This document shows positions 1 to 8,193 of a stretch of 46,167 nucleotides of DNA, one piece after another; positions within the stretch are counted from its first letter, which is position 1, and each line of letters begins with the position of its first letter. The translations under genes were made by a program, and so were the position numbers. The notes under the pieces were generated by a model. It saw only the letters and a program-made list of their open reading frames with translations, searched no databases and was not told the origin of the DNA. This DNA is from Candidatus Peribacteraceae bacterium (GTDB lineage: Bacteria > Patescibacteriota > Gracilibacteria > Peribacterales > Peribacteraceae), in assembly GCA_028718905.1 (NCBI GenBank), contig JAQUKV010000012.1:1-46167 (forward strand). Reading direction: 5' to 3'.

Positions 1-61
1 CTGGATGACCAAGATCCACCCTTGGATCTCAAATGGGATTGACGCCTGACTCGCTTTAGCA

Positions 62-118
62 AGCCCCCTTTGGGGGCTCTCCTTCAGGCCACCGGCTCTG
101 CCGGTGGTCAGCTGACCA
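62..118. repeat. Cluster of three small palindromes at window start
   Basis: Positions 62-78 form a hairpin AGCCCCC/GGGGGCT with loop TTT. Positions 89-107 form CCACCGGC/GCCGGTGG with loop TCT. Positions 105-118 are the perfect palindrome TGGTCAGCTGACCA. The second hairpin, with flanking AGG, recurs at 46117-46137 at the other end of the window, so it belongs to a dispersed family. No gene is visible in 1-204; the hairpins may act as terminators for transcripts reading in from either side. Confidence 0.6.
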
Positions 119-204
119 GTAAACCTCGTTGTTCTGTTGTCTCTGTTCCATGTGGTTGCTTGCCAGTGTTATGTGCAGGGTATGTGTTTTTTGTTTTCGT
201 TCAA

Positions 205-1464
205 TTAGAGCGCTTTATATCGCATTCCATTCCCTTCAATACCTTTGCGCGGCAGGATCGTCTTGAGGTCGTAGACGAGGCCTCCTTTCTTCAGTGCCTG
301 CGTGAGGTCCTCAGCCATGTACTCGCGATGCGGGACTAAAAGCACCACGGCATCGTAGGGTCCCGATTGCAGTGACCCCGGTTTCCAGCCTTTCTTTCGC
401 ATCGTCTCTTCCGGCATGTACGGGTCGTGCACTTCCACGGAGCATCCGAGGGAGATGAGGTGGTGCACTACGTCGCCGGATTTGCTGTTGCGCGTGTCGG
501 GAATGTTCTCCTTGAAGGTGAGTCCGAGCACGAGCACGCGCGGATTCTTCGTTCCCTTCAGTTCGTCATTTGCCTGTTCCGCAACATGGCGGCTCATGGA
601 ATCATTCAGTGCGCGGCCTGCAGTGATCACTTGGGTCGTCATTCCAAGTTGTCGCGCCTTTTCGACGAGGTAGTACGGATCCACTCCGATGCAGTGTCCG
701 CCCACGAGCCCCGGCACGAACCGGAGAAAATTCCATTTGGTGGCTGCCGCATCAATCACGTCTTTGGTCTCGATACCGACCTTGTGGCAGAGGAGCGCGA
801 TTTCGTTGATGAAGGCGATGTTGAGGTCCCGCTGCGCGTTCTCAATGGCCTTGGCCATCTCGGCCACTTTGATGTTCGCGGCGCGGTGGATGCCGGCTTC
901 GATCACCGATCCGTACAGATCGGCGAGTGTATCCAGCGTTTCGGCATCCTGTCCCGAGACGATCTTTTTGATCTTCCCGATCGTATGTTCCTTGTCACCC
1001 GGGTTCACGCGCTCGGGGGAGTAGCCCAGCTTGAAATCGACGCCGCATTTCATTCCTGATTCTTTCTCCAAGATTGGGCCGCAGATTTCCTCGGTGGTGC
1101 CCGGCCAGACAGTAGACTCGTAGACGATGATCGCGCCCTTTTTCATGAACTTTCCGACCGTGCGGCTGGCGCTCTCGACGGGCGTGAGATCGGGGTTGTT
1201 GCGCTCATCCACCGGTGTCGGGATTGCAAGGATCACGATATCGGCTTCGCGGATGACGGCGGGGTCCGCGCTGTAGCGGATGGTCACTTCCTTCAGTTGC
1301 TTCTCCGTAAGCTCCCGCGTGCGGTCATGCCCCGTCTTCAGTTCCGCGATGCGTTCCGTATTCAAATCATAGCCCCGCACGTCGTAGCCTTTTTTCGCGA
1401 AAATGTACGCAAGCGGCAGGCCCACGTAGCCGAGGCCGACGATACAGAGGACAGGTTTTGCCAT
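205..1464 (-). CDS. UDP-N-acetyl-hexosamine 6-dehydrogenase-like nucleotide sugar dehydrogenase (TviB/WbpO/WecC type)
   Basis: A 419-residue NAD-dependent dehydrogenase that oxidises C6 of a UDP-sugar to the uronate in two steps, in the cytoplasm, for surface glycan. Seen: N-terminal Rossmann motif GLGYVGLP (residues 10-17), central helical dimer domain, catalytic cysteine 258 in GGHCIGVDPYYL (255-266), and C-terminal UDP-binding domain. The HCIGVDPYY form is typical of the UDP-HexNAc branch rather than of UDP-glucose dehydrogenase; a true Ugd is separately present at 8746-10056. Start: an in-frame upstream Met exists (1512), but MAKPVL at 1464 matches the family N-terminus and lies 7 nt after an extended -10 TGCTACACT (minus strand). 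Divergent from the GtrA gene. The exact sugar cannot be told from sequence. Confidence 0.9.
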   Translation of the reverse strand: MAKPVLCIVGLGYVGLPLAYIFAKKGYDVRGYDLNTERIAELKTGHDRTRELTEKQLKEVTIRYSADPAVIREADIVILAIPTPVDERNNPDLTPVESASRTVGKFMKKGAIIVYESTVWPGTTEEICGPILEKESGMKCGVDFKLGYSPERVNPGDKEHTIGKIKKIVSGQDAETLDTLADLYGSVIEAGIHRAANIKVAEMAKAIENAQRDLNIAFINEIALLCHKVGIETKDVIDAAATKWNFLRFVPGLVGGHCIGVDPYYLVEKARQLGMTTQVITAGRALNDSMSRHVAEQANDELKGTKNPRVLVLGLTFKENIPDTRNSKSGDVVHHLISLGCSVEVHDPYMPEETMRKKGWKPGSLQSGPYDAVVLLVPHREYMAEDLTQALKKGGLVYDLKTILPRKGIEGNGMRYKAL

Positions 1465-1546
1465 CACGGGGAGTGTAGCACCGACGGAAGCCAGAGAAGG
1501 CAGGAAAGGCAAGAAAGGCAGAGAGGTTCATGCTACCGTAGGCGGG
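1465..1546. promoter_or_regulatory. Divergent promoter pair, leaderless type
   Basis: On the minus strand TGCTACACT ends 7 nt before the ATG at 1464. On the plus strand TGCTACCGT (TACCGT 1534-1539) ends 7 nt before the ATG at 1547. Both are extended -10 elements (TGn upstream of the hexamer). With usual spacing, transcription would start at or within 1-2 nt of each start codon. There is no upstream Shine-Dalgarno sequence for either gene. Confidence 0.6.
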
Positions 1547-1972
1547 ATGCAACGGTTTCGTCACTTGATTTTCGGCCCCGCACGCTCCACCAAGGTGCAG
1601 TTCTTCCGGTACTTCTGGGTGGGCGGCATTTCGACGGTGGTCGATTTTTCCGTGTTCGTCTTCTGCGTGCGTGTGCTTGGTATCCACTACCTCGTGGCTC
1701 AATTTTTTGCCTACTGTGTCGGCTTCGTCACGAATTATGTCCTCTCTATTCTCTGGGTCTTTCAGAAAACGAACCAGCTCGCGCGCGAAATCACCGTGGT
1801 GTTCATCATCACCATGTTTGGACTGCTGTGGACCGAGCTTCTGCTGTATCTCTTTGTCGATACCTTCCTTTTTGGAGAGGAGAAAGCGAAGGTGATTGCC
1901 ACGATCATCGTGCTTTTCTGGAATTTCGGTGCCCGGCGTCTCATCGTCTATCGAAATCCACCCAAGGCCTAG
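1547..1972 (+). CDS. GtrA family membrane protein
   Basis: A 141-residue GtrA-family (PF04138) protein, thought to flip polyprenyl-phosphate-linked sugars across the membrane. Four hydrophobic segments are seen at about 22-42, 48-68, 82-104 and 114-134. Family marks include FFRYFWVGG near the N-terminus, VGFVTNYVLSILWVF between helices 2 and 3, and the C-terminal WNFGARRLIVY. Length is normal for the family. It lies between a nucleotide-sugar dehydrogenase and a FAD enzyme, and GT2 and GT-C genes follow within 3 kb, a typical lipid-linked glycosylation setting. Start chosen because an extended -10 ends 7 nt upstream. Its substrate is not known. Confidence 0.88.
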   Translation: MQRFRHLIFGPARSTKVQFFRYFWVGGISTVVDFSVFVFCVRVLGIHYLVAQFFAYCVGFVTNYVLSILWVFQKTNQLAREITVVFIITMFGLLWTELLLYLFVDTFLFGEEKAKVIATIIVLFWNFGARRLIVYRNPPKA

Positions 1973-2004
1973 GCTCTGCGCTGTAATGTGAGTAGAGTAC
2001 GTGC

Positions 2005-2085
2005 GTGTCAAAAGAAGCAATTATTGCAGGTGTCCTTCGGCTCCGCTCAGAACGCCTCTCCCCTTCGCGTTTTTCTCTGTGTTGA
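2005..2085 (+). pseudogene. Broken 5' copy of the following FAD-enzyme gene, carrying a dispersed repeat
   Basis: A GTG at 2005 lies exactly 6 nt after the -10-like TAGAGT (1993-1998). It opens a 26-codon ORF starting V-S-K-E-A-I-I-A-G, nearly the N-terminus of the next gene ([10 protein letters not shown]). After GCAGG (2026-2030) the sequence changes to a CCTTCGG...CCGCTCAG dispersed repeat (about 2033-2050). The ORF ends at TGA 2083-2085, overlapping the ATG at 2085 (TGATG). I read it as the original leaderless start cut off by a repeat insertion, with the intact gene now read by coupling. The two copies differ mainly at synonymous positions, so the event is not recent. Confidence 0.55.
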
Positions 2086-3704
2086 TGTCTCGCCGTGTTG
2101 CCATCATTGCCGGCGCCGGTCCCGCAGGGCTGACTGCGGCATATGAACTACTCAAGCGCACGGATATCCGTCCCATTGTGTGCGAGGCGACGGATGTGAT
2201 CGGCGGGATCGCCCAGACGTACAATTACAAAGGCAATCGCATCGACCTCGGGGGACACCGCTTCTTCTCGAAGAGCAAGCGCATCATGCAGTGGTGGTTC
2301 AATATTCTGCCCTTGCAGGGCAAGCCTTCGGCGGATACCGCCGAGAAGAAGCATGAAATCGATTACGCGGCGGAGGCAGTTGTTGATTTTCTCTGTCCTG
2401 CCTGTGCGGACGCCGGCAGCAAGCGTCCTGCGCCGGATCCCGAGAGGGAAGATCGGGTGATGCTGCAGCGCCCGCGATTAAGTCGCATCTACCATCGCAG
2501 AAATTTCTTTCCATATCCCATTTCCATCACGCTCGGCGTTGCGTTTCGTCTCGGGATCATCAATACCCTGCTCATTGGCTTAAGCTACCTCAAGGCGCGT
2601 GCGTTCAAACGCAAAGATGAAACGTACCTCGATGCCTTCTTCATCAACCGCTTCGGCAGGCGTCTCTATGAGACGTTCTTCAGGGATTACACCGAGAAAG
2701 TCTGGGGCATTCCCTGCAGCCAAATAAGAGCGGACTGGGGGGCGCAGCGCGTGCAGGGGCTCTCGCTTAGGCGCGCGGTCGTGCACGCCGTAAAAGATCT
2801 CTTGAGCTCCGATTTCAAGAAAGCCCAGCAGGAGCGCGAAACCACGCTCATCACGCGGTTCTACTATCCCAAGTACGGGCCCGGGCAGATGTGGGAAACC
2901 GTTGCGGCGCAGGTGAGTGCCTGCGGAGGCGAGGTGCGTATGCGTACGCGCGTTTCGGGCGTGCATCTGACGGATGGCCGCGTCACCTCCGTCACGCTCG
3001 AAAACACCCAGACGGGCGCGGAAGAAACGCTCCCCTGCGATTTCTTTTTCTCTTCCATGCCGATCAAGCATTTGGCGGGCATGATGACGCCCCATCCTCC
3101 ATCCAGTGTTGTGGAAGTGGCGGAGGGGCTTCCGTACCGCGATTTCATCACGATCGGGCTTCTCTTAAAGAAGCTCCACGTGCAGGACGGCAGGCATGTC
3201 GACGCGGCTGTGCCCGATAACTGGATTTACATTCAGGAATCCGGAGTGAAGGTCGGGCGGGTGCAGATTTTCAACAACTGGAGTCCGTATCTCGTAAAAG
3301 ACCGCAAGAATACGATGTGGATCGGGCTCGAGTATTTTGTGAACGAGGGCGGAGACCTGTGGGTCAAGCCCGATCAGGAGCTCATTTCGTTTGGTATCGC
3401 CGAAATGGAGAAGATCCACTTTCTCAAAAAAGAGGATGTGCTCGATGCCTGCGTGCTCAGGATCCCCAAGGCGTATCCCGCATACTTCGGCAGCTACAAT
3501 CAGCTCCATGTCGTTCGCGAATTTGTCCAGAACATCCCCAATCTCTATCTGATCGGCAGAAACGGCATGCACCGCTACAACAATCAGGATCACAGCATGC
3601 TCACCTCCATGACGGCCGTGGACAATATCGTCGCGGGTCGCACGGACTCATCAAACATCTGGGAAGTGAATCTGGAAATGGTGTATCACGAAACGAAGAC
3701 ATAA
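2085..3704 (+). CDS. FAD-dependent amine-oxidase/UDP-galactopyranose-mutase-like protein
   Basis: A 539-residue flavoprotein. N-terminal dinucleotide-binding motif [13 protein letters not shown], then the acidic strand end [10 protein letters not shown] and [12 protein letters not shown], the pattern seen in UDP-galactopyranose mutase and protoporphyrinogen-oxidase-like enzymes. The C-terminal FAD motif is [20 protein letters not shown]. This family commonly sits in polysaccharide clusters with GtrA and GT2 proteins, as here. The substrate is uncertain; a sugar-ring or lipid-linked-sugar redox or mutase role is inference. An upstream in-frame start (2001) would give a 28-residue leader made from repeat sequence, so 2085 is preferred. 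No Shine-Dalgarno; the start overlaps the TGA of an upstream mini-ORF, so translational coupling is likely. Confidence 0.82.
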   Translation: MSRRVAIIAGAGPAGLTAAYELLKRTDIRPIVCEATDVIGGIAQTYNYKGNRIDLGGHRFFSKSKRIMQWWFNILPLQGKPSADTAEKKHEIDYAAEAVVDFLCPACADAGSKRPAPDPEREDRVMLQRPRLSRIYHRRNFFPYPISITLGVAFRLGIINTLLIGLSYLKARAFKRKDETYLDAFFINRFGRRLYETFFRDYTEKVWGIPCSQIRADWGAQRVQGLSLRRAVVHAVKDLLSSDFKKAQQERETTLITRFYYPKYGPGQMWETVAAQVSACGGEVRMRTRVSGVHLTDGRVTSVTLENTQTGAEETLPCDFFFSSMPIKHLAGMMTPHPPSSVVEVAEGLPYRDFITIGLLLKKLHVQDGRHVDAAVPDNWIYIQESGVKVGRVQIFNNWSPYLVKDRKNTMWIGLEYFVNEGGDLWVKPDQELISFGIAEMEKIHFLKKEDVLDACVLRIPKAYPAYFGSYNQLHVVREFVQNIPNLYLIGRNGMHRYNNQDHSMLTSMTAVDNIVAGRTDSSNIWEVNLEMVYHETKT

Positions 3705-3766
3705 GACGTAAGACATAAGCTATAAGCAAACTGCTTATTACTTACAGCTTAAGGCTTACAGCTTCG
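3699..3766. repeat. Heptamer array and hairpin between convergent genes
   Basis: Units TAAGACG, TAAGACA, TAAGCTA, TAAGCAA run into the inverted half (CTTATTACTTACAGCTTA...). At the centre ATAAGCA (3722-3728) pairs with TGCTTAT (3732-3738). It lies between two convergent genes and encodes the extreme C-termini on both sides. It could serve as a bidirectional terminator; no clear T-run follows. Confidence 0.6.
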
Positions 3767-4664
3767 CCGCATACCACTCCACCGATTTCTTCACTCCTTC
3801 CGCGAAGGGTACCTTGGGATCGAAGCCGAGGACATTCCGTGCCTTACTGATATCCGCCGTGTAATGCGTCACCTCTCCTGTGCGGGAGGCGGTGGCGGAG
3901 ATCGTGGAGGTGCTCTGCATCAGTTTCTTGATGAGTTCCGCAAGTTCCAAGATTTCGTGTGCCTCGCCGAAAGCGAGGTTGATGGTCTGGCCGTTCGCCT
4001 TCGCAAAATTATCGATGATCAATAGCAAGCCCTGCACCGCGTCGTCGATGTAGGTGAAGTCCAAACTTTTGTCCTTGCCGAAGACCACAAGGGGTTCATT
4101 TTTCTTCGTCTGCCGGATGAAGAGCGGCACGACACGCTCGGAGTCGTCGTACATGCCGTAGACGTTCGAAAAGCGCACGATCGCCGTCTCCATTCCGTAG
4201 CAGCGGCGGTAGGACTCCACCAGAGCCTCGCCGGCGATCTTGCTGGCGGTGTAGGGGCTCTCGCAGTTCTCGACCCGTACCATGTCCTCACGATATTTGT
4301 CCGCTCCGCTGTTGCCGTACGTCTCGCGCGACGAGGCGAACACGAAGCGTTTCACGCCGTTCTTGCGCGCCCATTCCAGCGCGTTGAACGTGGTCAGCAT
4401 GTTATCGCGAGCCCGATCGGGATTTTCCACCAGCTCATAGACACGGGCGTTCGCGGCGAGATGGATCACGCAATCGATATCCGTCGGCAGCTTCTTCAGT
4501 TCCTCCTCATGCCTGAGGTCTACGCGCACCGTAAGCTTTTCGACCGCCGGTTGCCATTTGTTCGGTTCCCAATCGGCTCCAGCGACTGCGTACCCCTGTT
4601 CCAAGAGGCGCTCGCAGAGCCGTGTTCCGATAGTGCCAGAAGATCCGGTGACCAGAATTTTCAT
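3756..4664 (-). CDS. NAD-dependent epimerase/dehydratase (extended SDR)
   Basis: A 302-residue extended short-chain dehydrogenase acting on a nucleotide sugar. Seen: NAD motif GSSGTIG (7-13), the HLAA strand (68-71), catalytic Tyr138 and Lys142 in PYTASK, and the late motif DFTYIDD typical of sugar epimerases and dehydratases. Convergent with the FAD enzyme and close to other sugar genes, so surface-glycan precursor synthesis is likely; the exact substrate (UDP-glucose, UDP-GlcNAc or similar) is not readable. The intergenic space upstream contains a second MKILVT start followed by a repeat. No Shine-Dalgarno; a possible -10 TATTCT lies 15 nt upstream of the ATG. Confidence 0.85.
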   Translation of the reverse strand: MKILVTGSSGTIGTRLCERLLEQGYAVAGADWEPNKWQPAVEKLTVRVDLRHEEELKKLPTDIDCVIHLAANARVYELVENPDRARDNMLTTFNALEWARKNGVKRFVFASSRETYGNSGADKYREDMVRVENCESPYTASKIAGEALVESYRRCYGMETAIVRFSNVYGMYDDSERVVPLFIRQTKKNEPLVVFGKDKSLDFTYIDDAVQGLLLIIDNFAKANGQTINLAFGEAHEILELAELIKKLMQSTSTISATASRTGEVTHYTADISKARNVLGFDPKVPFAEGVKKSVEWYAAKL

Positions 4665-4704
4665 AGGAGGTTATTCCGGAGAATATGTGAGGGGAAGACG
4701 CCGG

Positions 4705-4743
4705 TCACCCTGAGCTTGTCGAATGGGTGACAAGGATTTTCAT
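4705..4743 (-). pseudogene. Broken 5' copy of the SDR gene followed by a dispersed repeat
   Basis: On the minus strand an ATG at 4743 encodes M-K-I-L-V-T then H-S-T-S-S-G and stops. The first six codons give the same peptide as the SDR gene start at 4664 (M-K-I-L-V-T-G-S-S-G), with two synonymous changes. Immediately after codon 6 the DNA becomes CATTCGACAAGCTCAGGGTG, a dispersed element also found near 44764. GTCACCC and GGGTGAC at its ends form a hairpin. This has the same layout as the copies at 2005 and 44666, but here the broken ORF stops about 40 nt before the intact start. Confidence 0.5.
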
Positions 4744-4775
4744 ACAGCGAGTAGTGTGCCCTTGAATGGTGACGA

Positions 4776-4866
4776 GGGAAATAGGGAAGTCGGGAAATAG
4801 GGAAATAGGGAAGTCGGGAAATAGGGAAGTAGGGAAGTCGGGAAATAGGGAAGTAGGGAATTTGGG
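4776..4866. repeat. Octamer tandem array GGGAARTM
   Basis: Eleven consecutive 8-nt units from 4776: GGGAAATA, GGGAAGTC, GGGAAATA, GGGAAATA, GGGAAGTC, GGGAAATA, GGGAAGTA, GGGAAGTC, GGGAAATA, GGGAAGTA, GGGAATTT. It lies between the divergent SDR and GT2 genes. The same octamer occurs in reverse orientation at 27215-27240. Not a CRISPR: the period is 8 nt with no spacers. Confidence 0.9.
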
Positions 4867-4922
4867 GATATCAACGTATTGAAATCCTCGTTCCCTCGCT
4901 CCCAAATTCCCGAAGAGAATCG

Positions 4923-4952
4923 CTGACAAAAATCGCTTATACTCGCTACACT
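4923..4952 (+). promoter_or_regulatory. Sigma70-type promoter for the GT2 gene at 4961
   Basis: -35 CTGACA (4923-4928), 18-bp spacer, -10 TACACT (4947-4952), then 8 nt to the ATG at 4961. A second possible -10, TATACT, is at 4938-4943. The predicted transcript begins 1-2 nt before the start codon, i.e. leaderless. Confidence 0.65.
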
Positions 4953-4960
4953 GGGCACCA

Positions 4961-5950
4961 ATGTTGTCACTCGTGATTCCAACGTACAACGAGGCCGAAA
5001 GCCTGCCGATGCTGCTCCCGAGGCTGGAGGAGGCGCTCCGGGGGATCCCGCACGAGGTCATTATCGTGGATGACGATTCTCCCGACGGGACATGGCACAA
5101 AGCAGAAGAGATGCAGTCATTCTATCCGGCCTTGCGCGTCATCCGACGCCGCGGCGATCGGGGGCTTTCTTCTGCGGTCGTCGCGGGATTTAAGGCCGCG
5201 CGTGGCGAGATTCTGGCCGTCATGGATGCCGATGGGCAGCACGATGCGTCACTCCTCCAGAAACTGGTCGAAACGGTGCAGGTGCGTCGCGGTGTCGTCA
5301 TTGCCTCGCGGTACATCAGCGGAGGAAGCACGGGACAATGGAACCGCAGGCGCACGTTTTTCAGCCGCGTCGGCACGAAGGTCACCACGCTGCTCTGCCG
5401 CCTGTCCGTCCATGATCCCATGAGCGGATTTTTCGCCATCGATCGCTCCCTCTTTGAGCGCATCGCTCCGCATTTCCGTCCGCGGGGATTTAAAATTCTC
5501 TTTGACCTTCTCATGCGGCTGCCGCGCGGGACTCCTGTAACGGAGATTCCGTACACATTCGCTCCTCGTGCTGTCGGCACAAGCAAGTTATCGCTCAAAG
5601 TGCAGTGGGATTTTATTTTCTCGCTCTTTGCGCTCTTCTTCGAACGCTGGGCACGGATTGCGTGGGTGGGTTTTCTGCTCCTCTTCGTCGGCCTTGGGAT
5701 CTTCCTTTCCGTACGTGCGTGGGACATGCGGCTTCTGGTGATGGATTCTGCGGTGCGTGAGCGAACGAGCATGGCGCTTCAGTCGCTCTCGAACACGGAG
5801 GGATGGCTCATTTCCGATCTCTCGCTGCGCAAGGTCAGCGCCACGCATCTGGAAATGATTTACCGTCCTCACGGATGGACGGATACACCTGCCAAGTGCA
5901 TCCGTGTCGGTCTTGATTACTTCGGTTGGTCCCCATGCGACGCTTCATAA
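4961..5950 (+). CDS. GT2 glycosyltransferase, polyprenol-phosphate hexose synthase type
   Basis: A 329-residue family-2 glycosyltransferase of the DPM1/GtrB kind, which moves a sugar from a nucleotide donor to polyprenyl phosphate at the inner membrane face. Seen: SLVIPTYNEAESL at the N-terminus, donor-site VDDDSPDGT (36-44), metal-binding DADGQHD (89-95), SGFFAIDRSLF acceptor-region motif, and one or two hydrophobic segments at about 218-250. After the membrane anchor is a roughly 75-residue non-catalytic tail of unknown role. It overlaps the next gene by 16 nt, so the lipid-linked sugar probably feeds that GT-C protein. Leaderless-type promoter immediately upstream. Confidence 0.88.
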   Translation: MLSLVIPTYNEAESLPMLLPRLEEALRGIPHEVIIVDDDSPDGTWHKAEEMQSFYPALRVIRRRGDRGLSSAVVAGFKAARGEILAVMDADGQHDASLLQKLVETVQVRRGVVIASRYISGGSTGQWNRRRTFFSRVGTKVTTLLCRLSVHDPMSGFFAIDRSLFERIAPHFRPRGFKILFDLLMRLPRGTPVTEIPYTFAPRAVGTSKLSLKVQWDFIFSLFALFFERWARIAWVGFLLLFVGLGIFLSVRAWDMRLLVMDSAVRERTSMALQSLSNTEGWLISDLSLRKVSATHLEMIYRPHGWTDTPAKCIRVGLDYFGWSPCDAS

Positions 5951-7131
5951 ATCCATTCTCCGGCCTGATACTCCTCGGGTTTGCGCTCGCCGCACTCCAT
6001 GCGTGGCAGGGTATTACGACGGACGAAGCCAAGTACCTGCTCTCTATACCCTATCCGCATCCTCCATTCGCCCGGTTGATTATCGGTATCACGCAGGGCA
6101 TTCCCGGGCAGACACTGATCTGGCGCGTCATCCTCGCTGTCACTCTGCTGCTGGCGGCGGAGCTGGCCCGCTCCCTTGCACCCGTGCGCGAGAGGGGAGC
6201 CACATTCCTTCTCGGGGGGCTCTGGGTGCTCTCGGCGGCGGTCTTTGTTTCGGCCGGGCAGATTTTGCTCGCTCCGGTGACTGCGGTGCAGATGCTTGTG
6301 TTCTGCTACTGGTACCTTCGTGGCGAGGATCTTGAGGGCATGATCGGATGGGTGGCGCTGTTGTGGCTGGTCTCCCTCTTTACGGCGTACCAGGCGATCC
6401 TGTTCCTTCCGCTGGTCGCGGCGGTGTTCTGGCGCATGCGGATTGCGCGCTGGCAGCGGGTGGTGGCGCTGGGCGGCCCCGTTCTTCTGCTCGCGCTCTA
6501 TACCGTCGTGAATCCTCTCGCGTTCGCGAGCATGGTCACGGCGGGCGGACAGAATCTGGGCGGCGGTTCCCCGCTCATCGCCCTGCAATCGGTTGCGTGG
6601 CTCTGGATTCTCGGCGGGAGTCTGGCCGCGAGCATCCTCGGCACAATCGGCATGCTCTCGTCACAGCGGTGGCCGCTCATTGTGAGCCTCCTTCTCGTTG
6701 CCGGATTCACCTTCCTCTCGTTCCGTCCGTACTATGGCATCCTCTTTACGCCGCTCCTGCTCACCGGTCTCGCGACATCACCAACGCTTCTGCGCAGGAC
6801 GGGGACGATTCTGCTGTGCACACTCGTCTGCGCGTTGGTCATCATTCCGTTGACATTCCCGAAAGATGCACCGTCTCCTGTTCCGTCTATCTATAGGGCC
6901 GCCGAACAGGCAGGCATTCCTGCCGGGGCTACGGCGATCATTGCCGGTCCTTTCGGGCACCAGTGGCAGTACGGTCCGTACATCGTGCGGCGGATGGTCG
7001 GCAACCTGCAGCTGCTCGACTCGGCTCGGGTGGCCGTATGTCTGACGGACTGCCCTGCCATTCGTGGGCGGGAGGGATGGGAAAAGCTTCCGGGGGTTTC
7101 TGTAGAGGTTTGGGTAAGGCCGTTACGATAG
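5935..7131 (+). CDS. GT-C fold polytopic glycosyltransferase-like membrane protein
   Basis: A 398-residue multispanning protein with about nine or ten hydrophobic helices and a soluble C-terminal part. After the first helix comes TTDEAKYLL (28-36; Asp30-Glu31), the acidic first-loop motif of ArnT/PMT-type GT-C enzymes that use lipid-linked sugar donors on the outer membrane face. Its ATG lies inside the end of the GT2 gene (16-nt overlap), indicating translational coupling. An earlier in-frame TTG at 5926 is possible but less likely. The acceptor (protein or glycan) is unknown. Confidence 0.75.
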   Translation: MRRFINPFSGLILLGFALAALHAWQGITTDEAKYLLSIPYPHPPFARLIIGITQGIPGQTLIWRVILAVTLLLAAELARSLAPVRERGATFLLGGLWVLSAAVFVSAGQILLAPVTAVQMLVFCYWYLRGEDLEGMIGWVALLWLVSLFTAYQAILFLPLVAAVFWRMRIARWQRVVALGGPVLLLALYTVVNPLAFASMVTAGGQNLGGGSPLIALQSVAWLWILGGSLAASILGTIGMLSSQRWPLIVSLLLVAGFTFLSFRPYYGILFTPLLLTGLATSPTLLRRTGTILLCTLVCALVIIPLTFPKDAPSPVPSIYRAAEQAGIPAGATAIIAGPFGHQWQYGPYIVRRMVGNLQLLDSARVAVCLTDCPAIRGREGWEKLPGVSVEVWVRPLR

Positions 7132-7225
7132 GGATTGGGGATTGGGGATTAGTATATTAGGGAACATGAATGGGATTTTTTGTCTGGCCCTCATCCCTAA
7201 TATTCCAATCCCTAATCCCTACAGG
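7131..7225. repeat. GGGATTR array with inverted arm between convergent genes
   Basis: GGGATTG, GGGATTG, GGGATTA, GTATATTA run from about 7132 and the complementary arm CCCTAATATTCCAATCCCTAA follows after about 45 nt. It forms a long imperfect hairpin between convergent genes and may serve as a terminator. The same sequence family occurs at 10103-10190. Confidence 0.75.
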
Positions 7226-8166
7226 CTGTAGTACTTGCGATACCATTCCACGAACCGCGGCACGCCATCTTTGATCCGCGTCTTGGGATCGAAGCCCAGC
7301 ATTTTTCGGGCCTTCGTAATATCCGCTTCGGTGCGGACCACGTCCCCCGGTTGCATTGGGAGGAATTCCTTTTTGGTTGTTTTTCCGCAGGCCTTCTCCA
7401 CCGCTGCGACGTAATCCATGAGTTCCTCGGTGTGCCCGCAGCCCAGATTGAAGACCTCTTCGGGATAGTTCTTGTCGATCGATGCCACGACGCCGTCGAC
7501 GATGTCATCAATGTATGTGAAGTCGCGCTGCATTTTGCCGTGGCCGAAGATATCCATCGACCGTTCGTGCAGTACCTCATCCGTAAATTCAAAGAGCGCC
7601 ATGTCGGGGCGGCCCCATGGCCCGTACACCGTGAAGAACCGCAGCCCCGTGACCGCAGTGCCGTAGAGCGCGTGGTACACATGGGCCATCAGCTCGTTAT
7701 CCTTCTTATTCATGCCATAGAGCGAGACCTGATGATCGGTGCGATCGGTCTCGGCAAGCGGCATCTTGGTATTGCCGCCGTACACGGAGCTTGAGGAGGC
7801 ATAGATCAGACCGGGGATCTTCTGCAGACGTACTTCGTCCAATACATTGAAGAAGCCGCGGATATTGATATCGATGTACTCGTCCGGATGATCGAAGGCG
7901 TAGCGCACGCCGGCCAGTGCTGCCAGATGGCACACGCGATCACACCCCTTCATAGCGCCGGCCACGGTCTTGCGATCCACGATATCGCCGCGGATGAGGG
8001 TGAATTTTTTGTCATTGACCAGCTGCGCAGTACGGTCCTCTTTCAGTTTGGGATCGTAGTAGGGATTGAAGTTGTCGAGTCCGACCACCTCATCACCGCG
8101 TGCAAGGAGCACTTTGGCGGTATGGAATCCGATGAAGCCGGCGGAGCCGGTCAGGAGAACGCGCAT
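7219..8166 (-). CDS. UDP-glucuronate 4-epimerase-like NAD-dependent epimerase
   Basis: A 315-residue extended SDR. Seen: NAD motif TGSAGFIGFH (6-15), HLAALAGVRYAF (80-91), catalytic Tyr150 and Lys154 (YGMNK), and TVYGPWGRPDMAL near residue 178, a signature of the UDP-glucuronate epimerase (CapI/LpsL) branch. It would convert UDP-glucuronate to UDP-galacturonate. UDP-glucose dehydrogenase is two genes upstream on the same strand, which supports a UDP-Glc to UDP-GlcA to UDP-GalA route. TACACT ends 7 nt before the ATG (minus strand) and there is no Shine-Dalgarno. Confidence 0.88.
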   Translation of the reverse strand: MRVLLTGSAGFIGFHTAKVLLARGDEVVGLDNFNPYYDPKLKEDRTAQLVNDKKFTLIRGDIVDRKTVAGAMKGCDRVCHLAALAGVRYAFDHPDEYIDINIRGFFNVLDEVRLQKIPGLIYASSSSVYGGNTKMPLAETDRTDHQVSLYGMNKKDNELMAHVYHALYGTAVTGLRFFTVYGPWGRPDMALFEFTDEVLHERSMDIFGHGKMQRDFTYIDDIVDGVVASIDKNYPEEVFNLGCGHTEELMDYVAAVEKACGKTTKKEFLPMQPGDVVRTEADITKARKMLGFDPKTRIKDGVPRFVEWYRKYYSL

Positions 8167-8193
8167 CAGTGGCAGTGTATCAATGTTGTGTGT

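Noticed and set aside
4776..4866. CRISPR array
   Set aside because: Period of 8 nt without spacers and no cas genes in the window; it is a simple tandem array.
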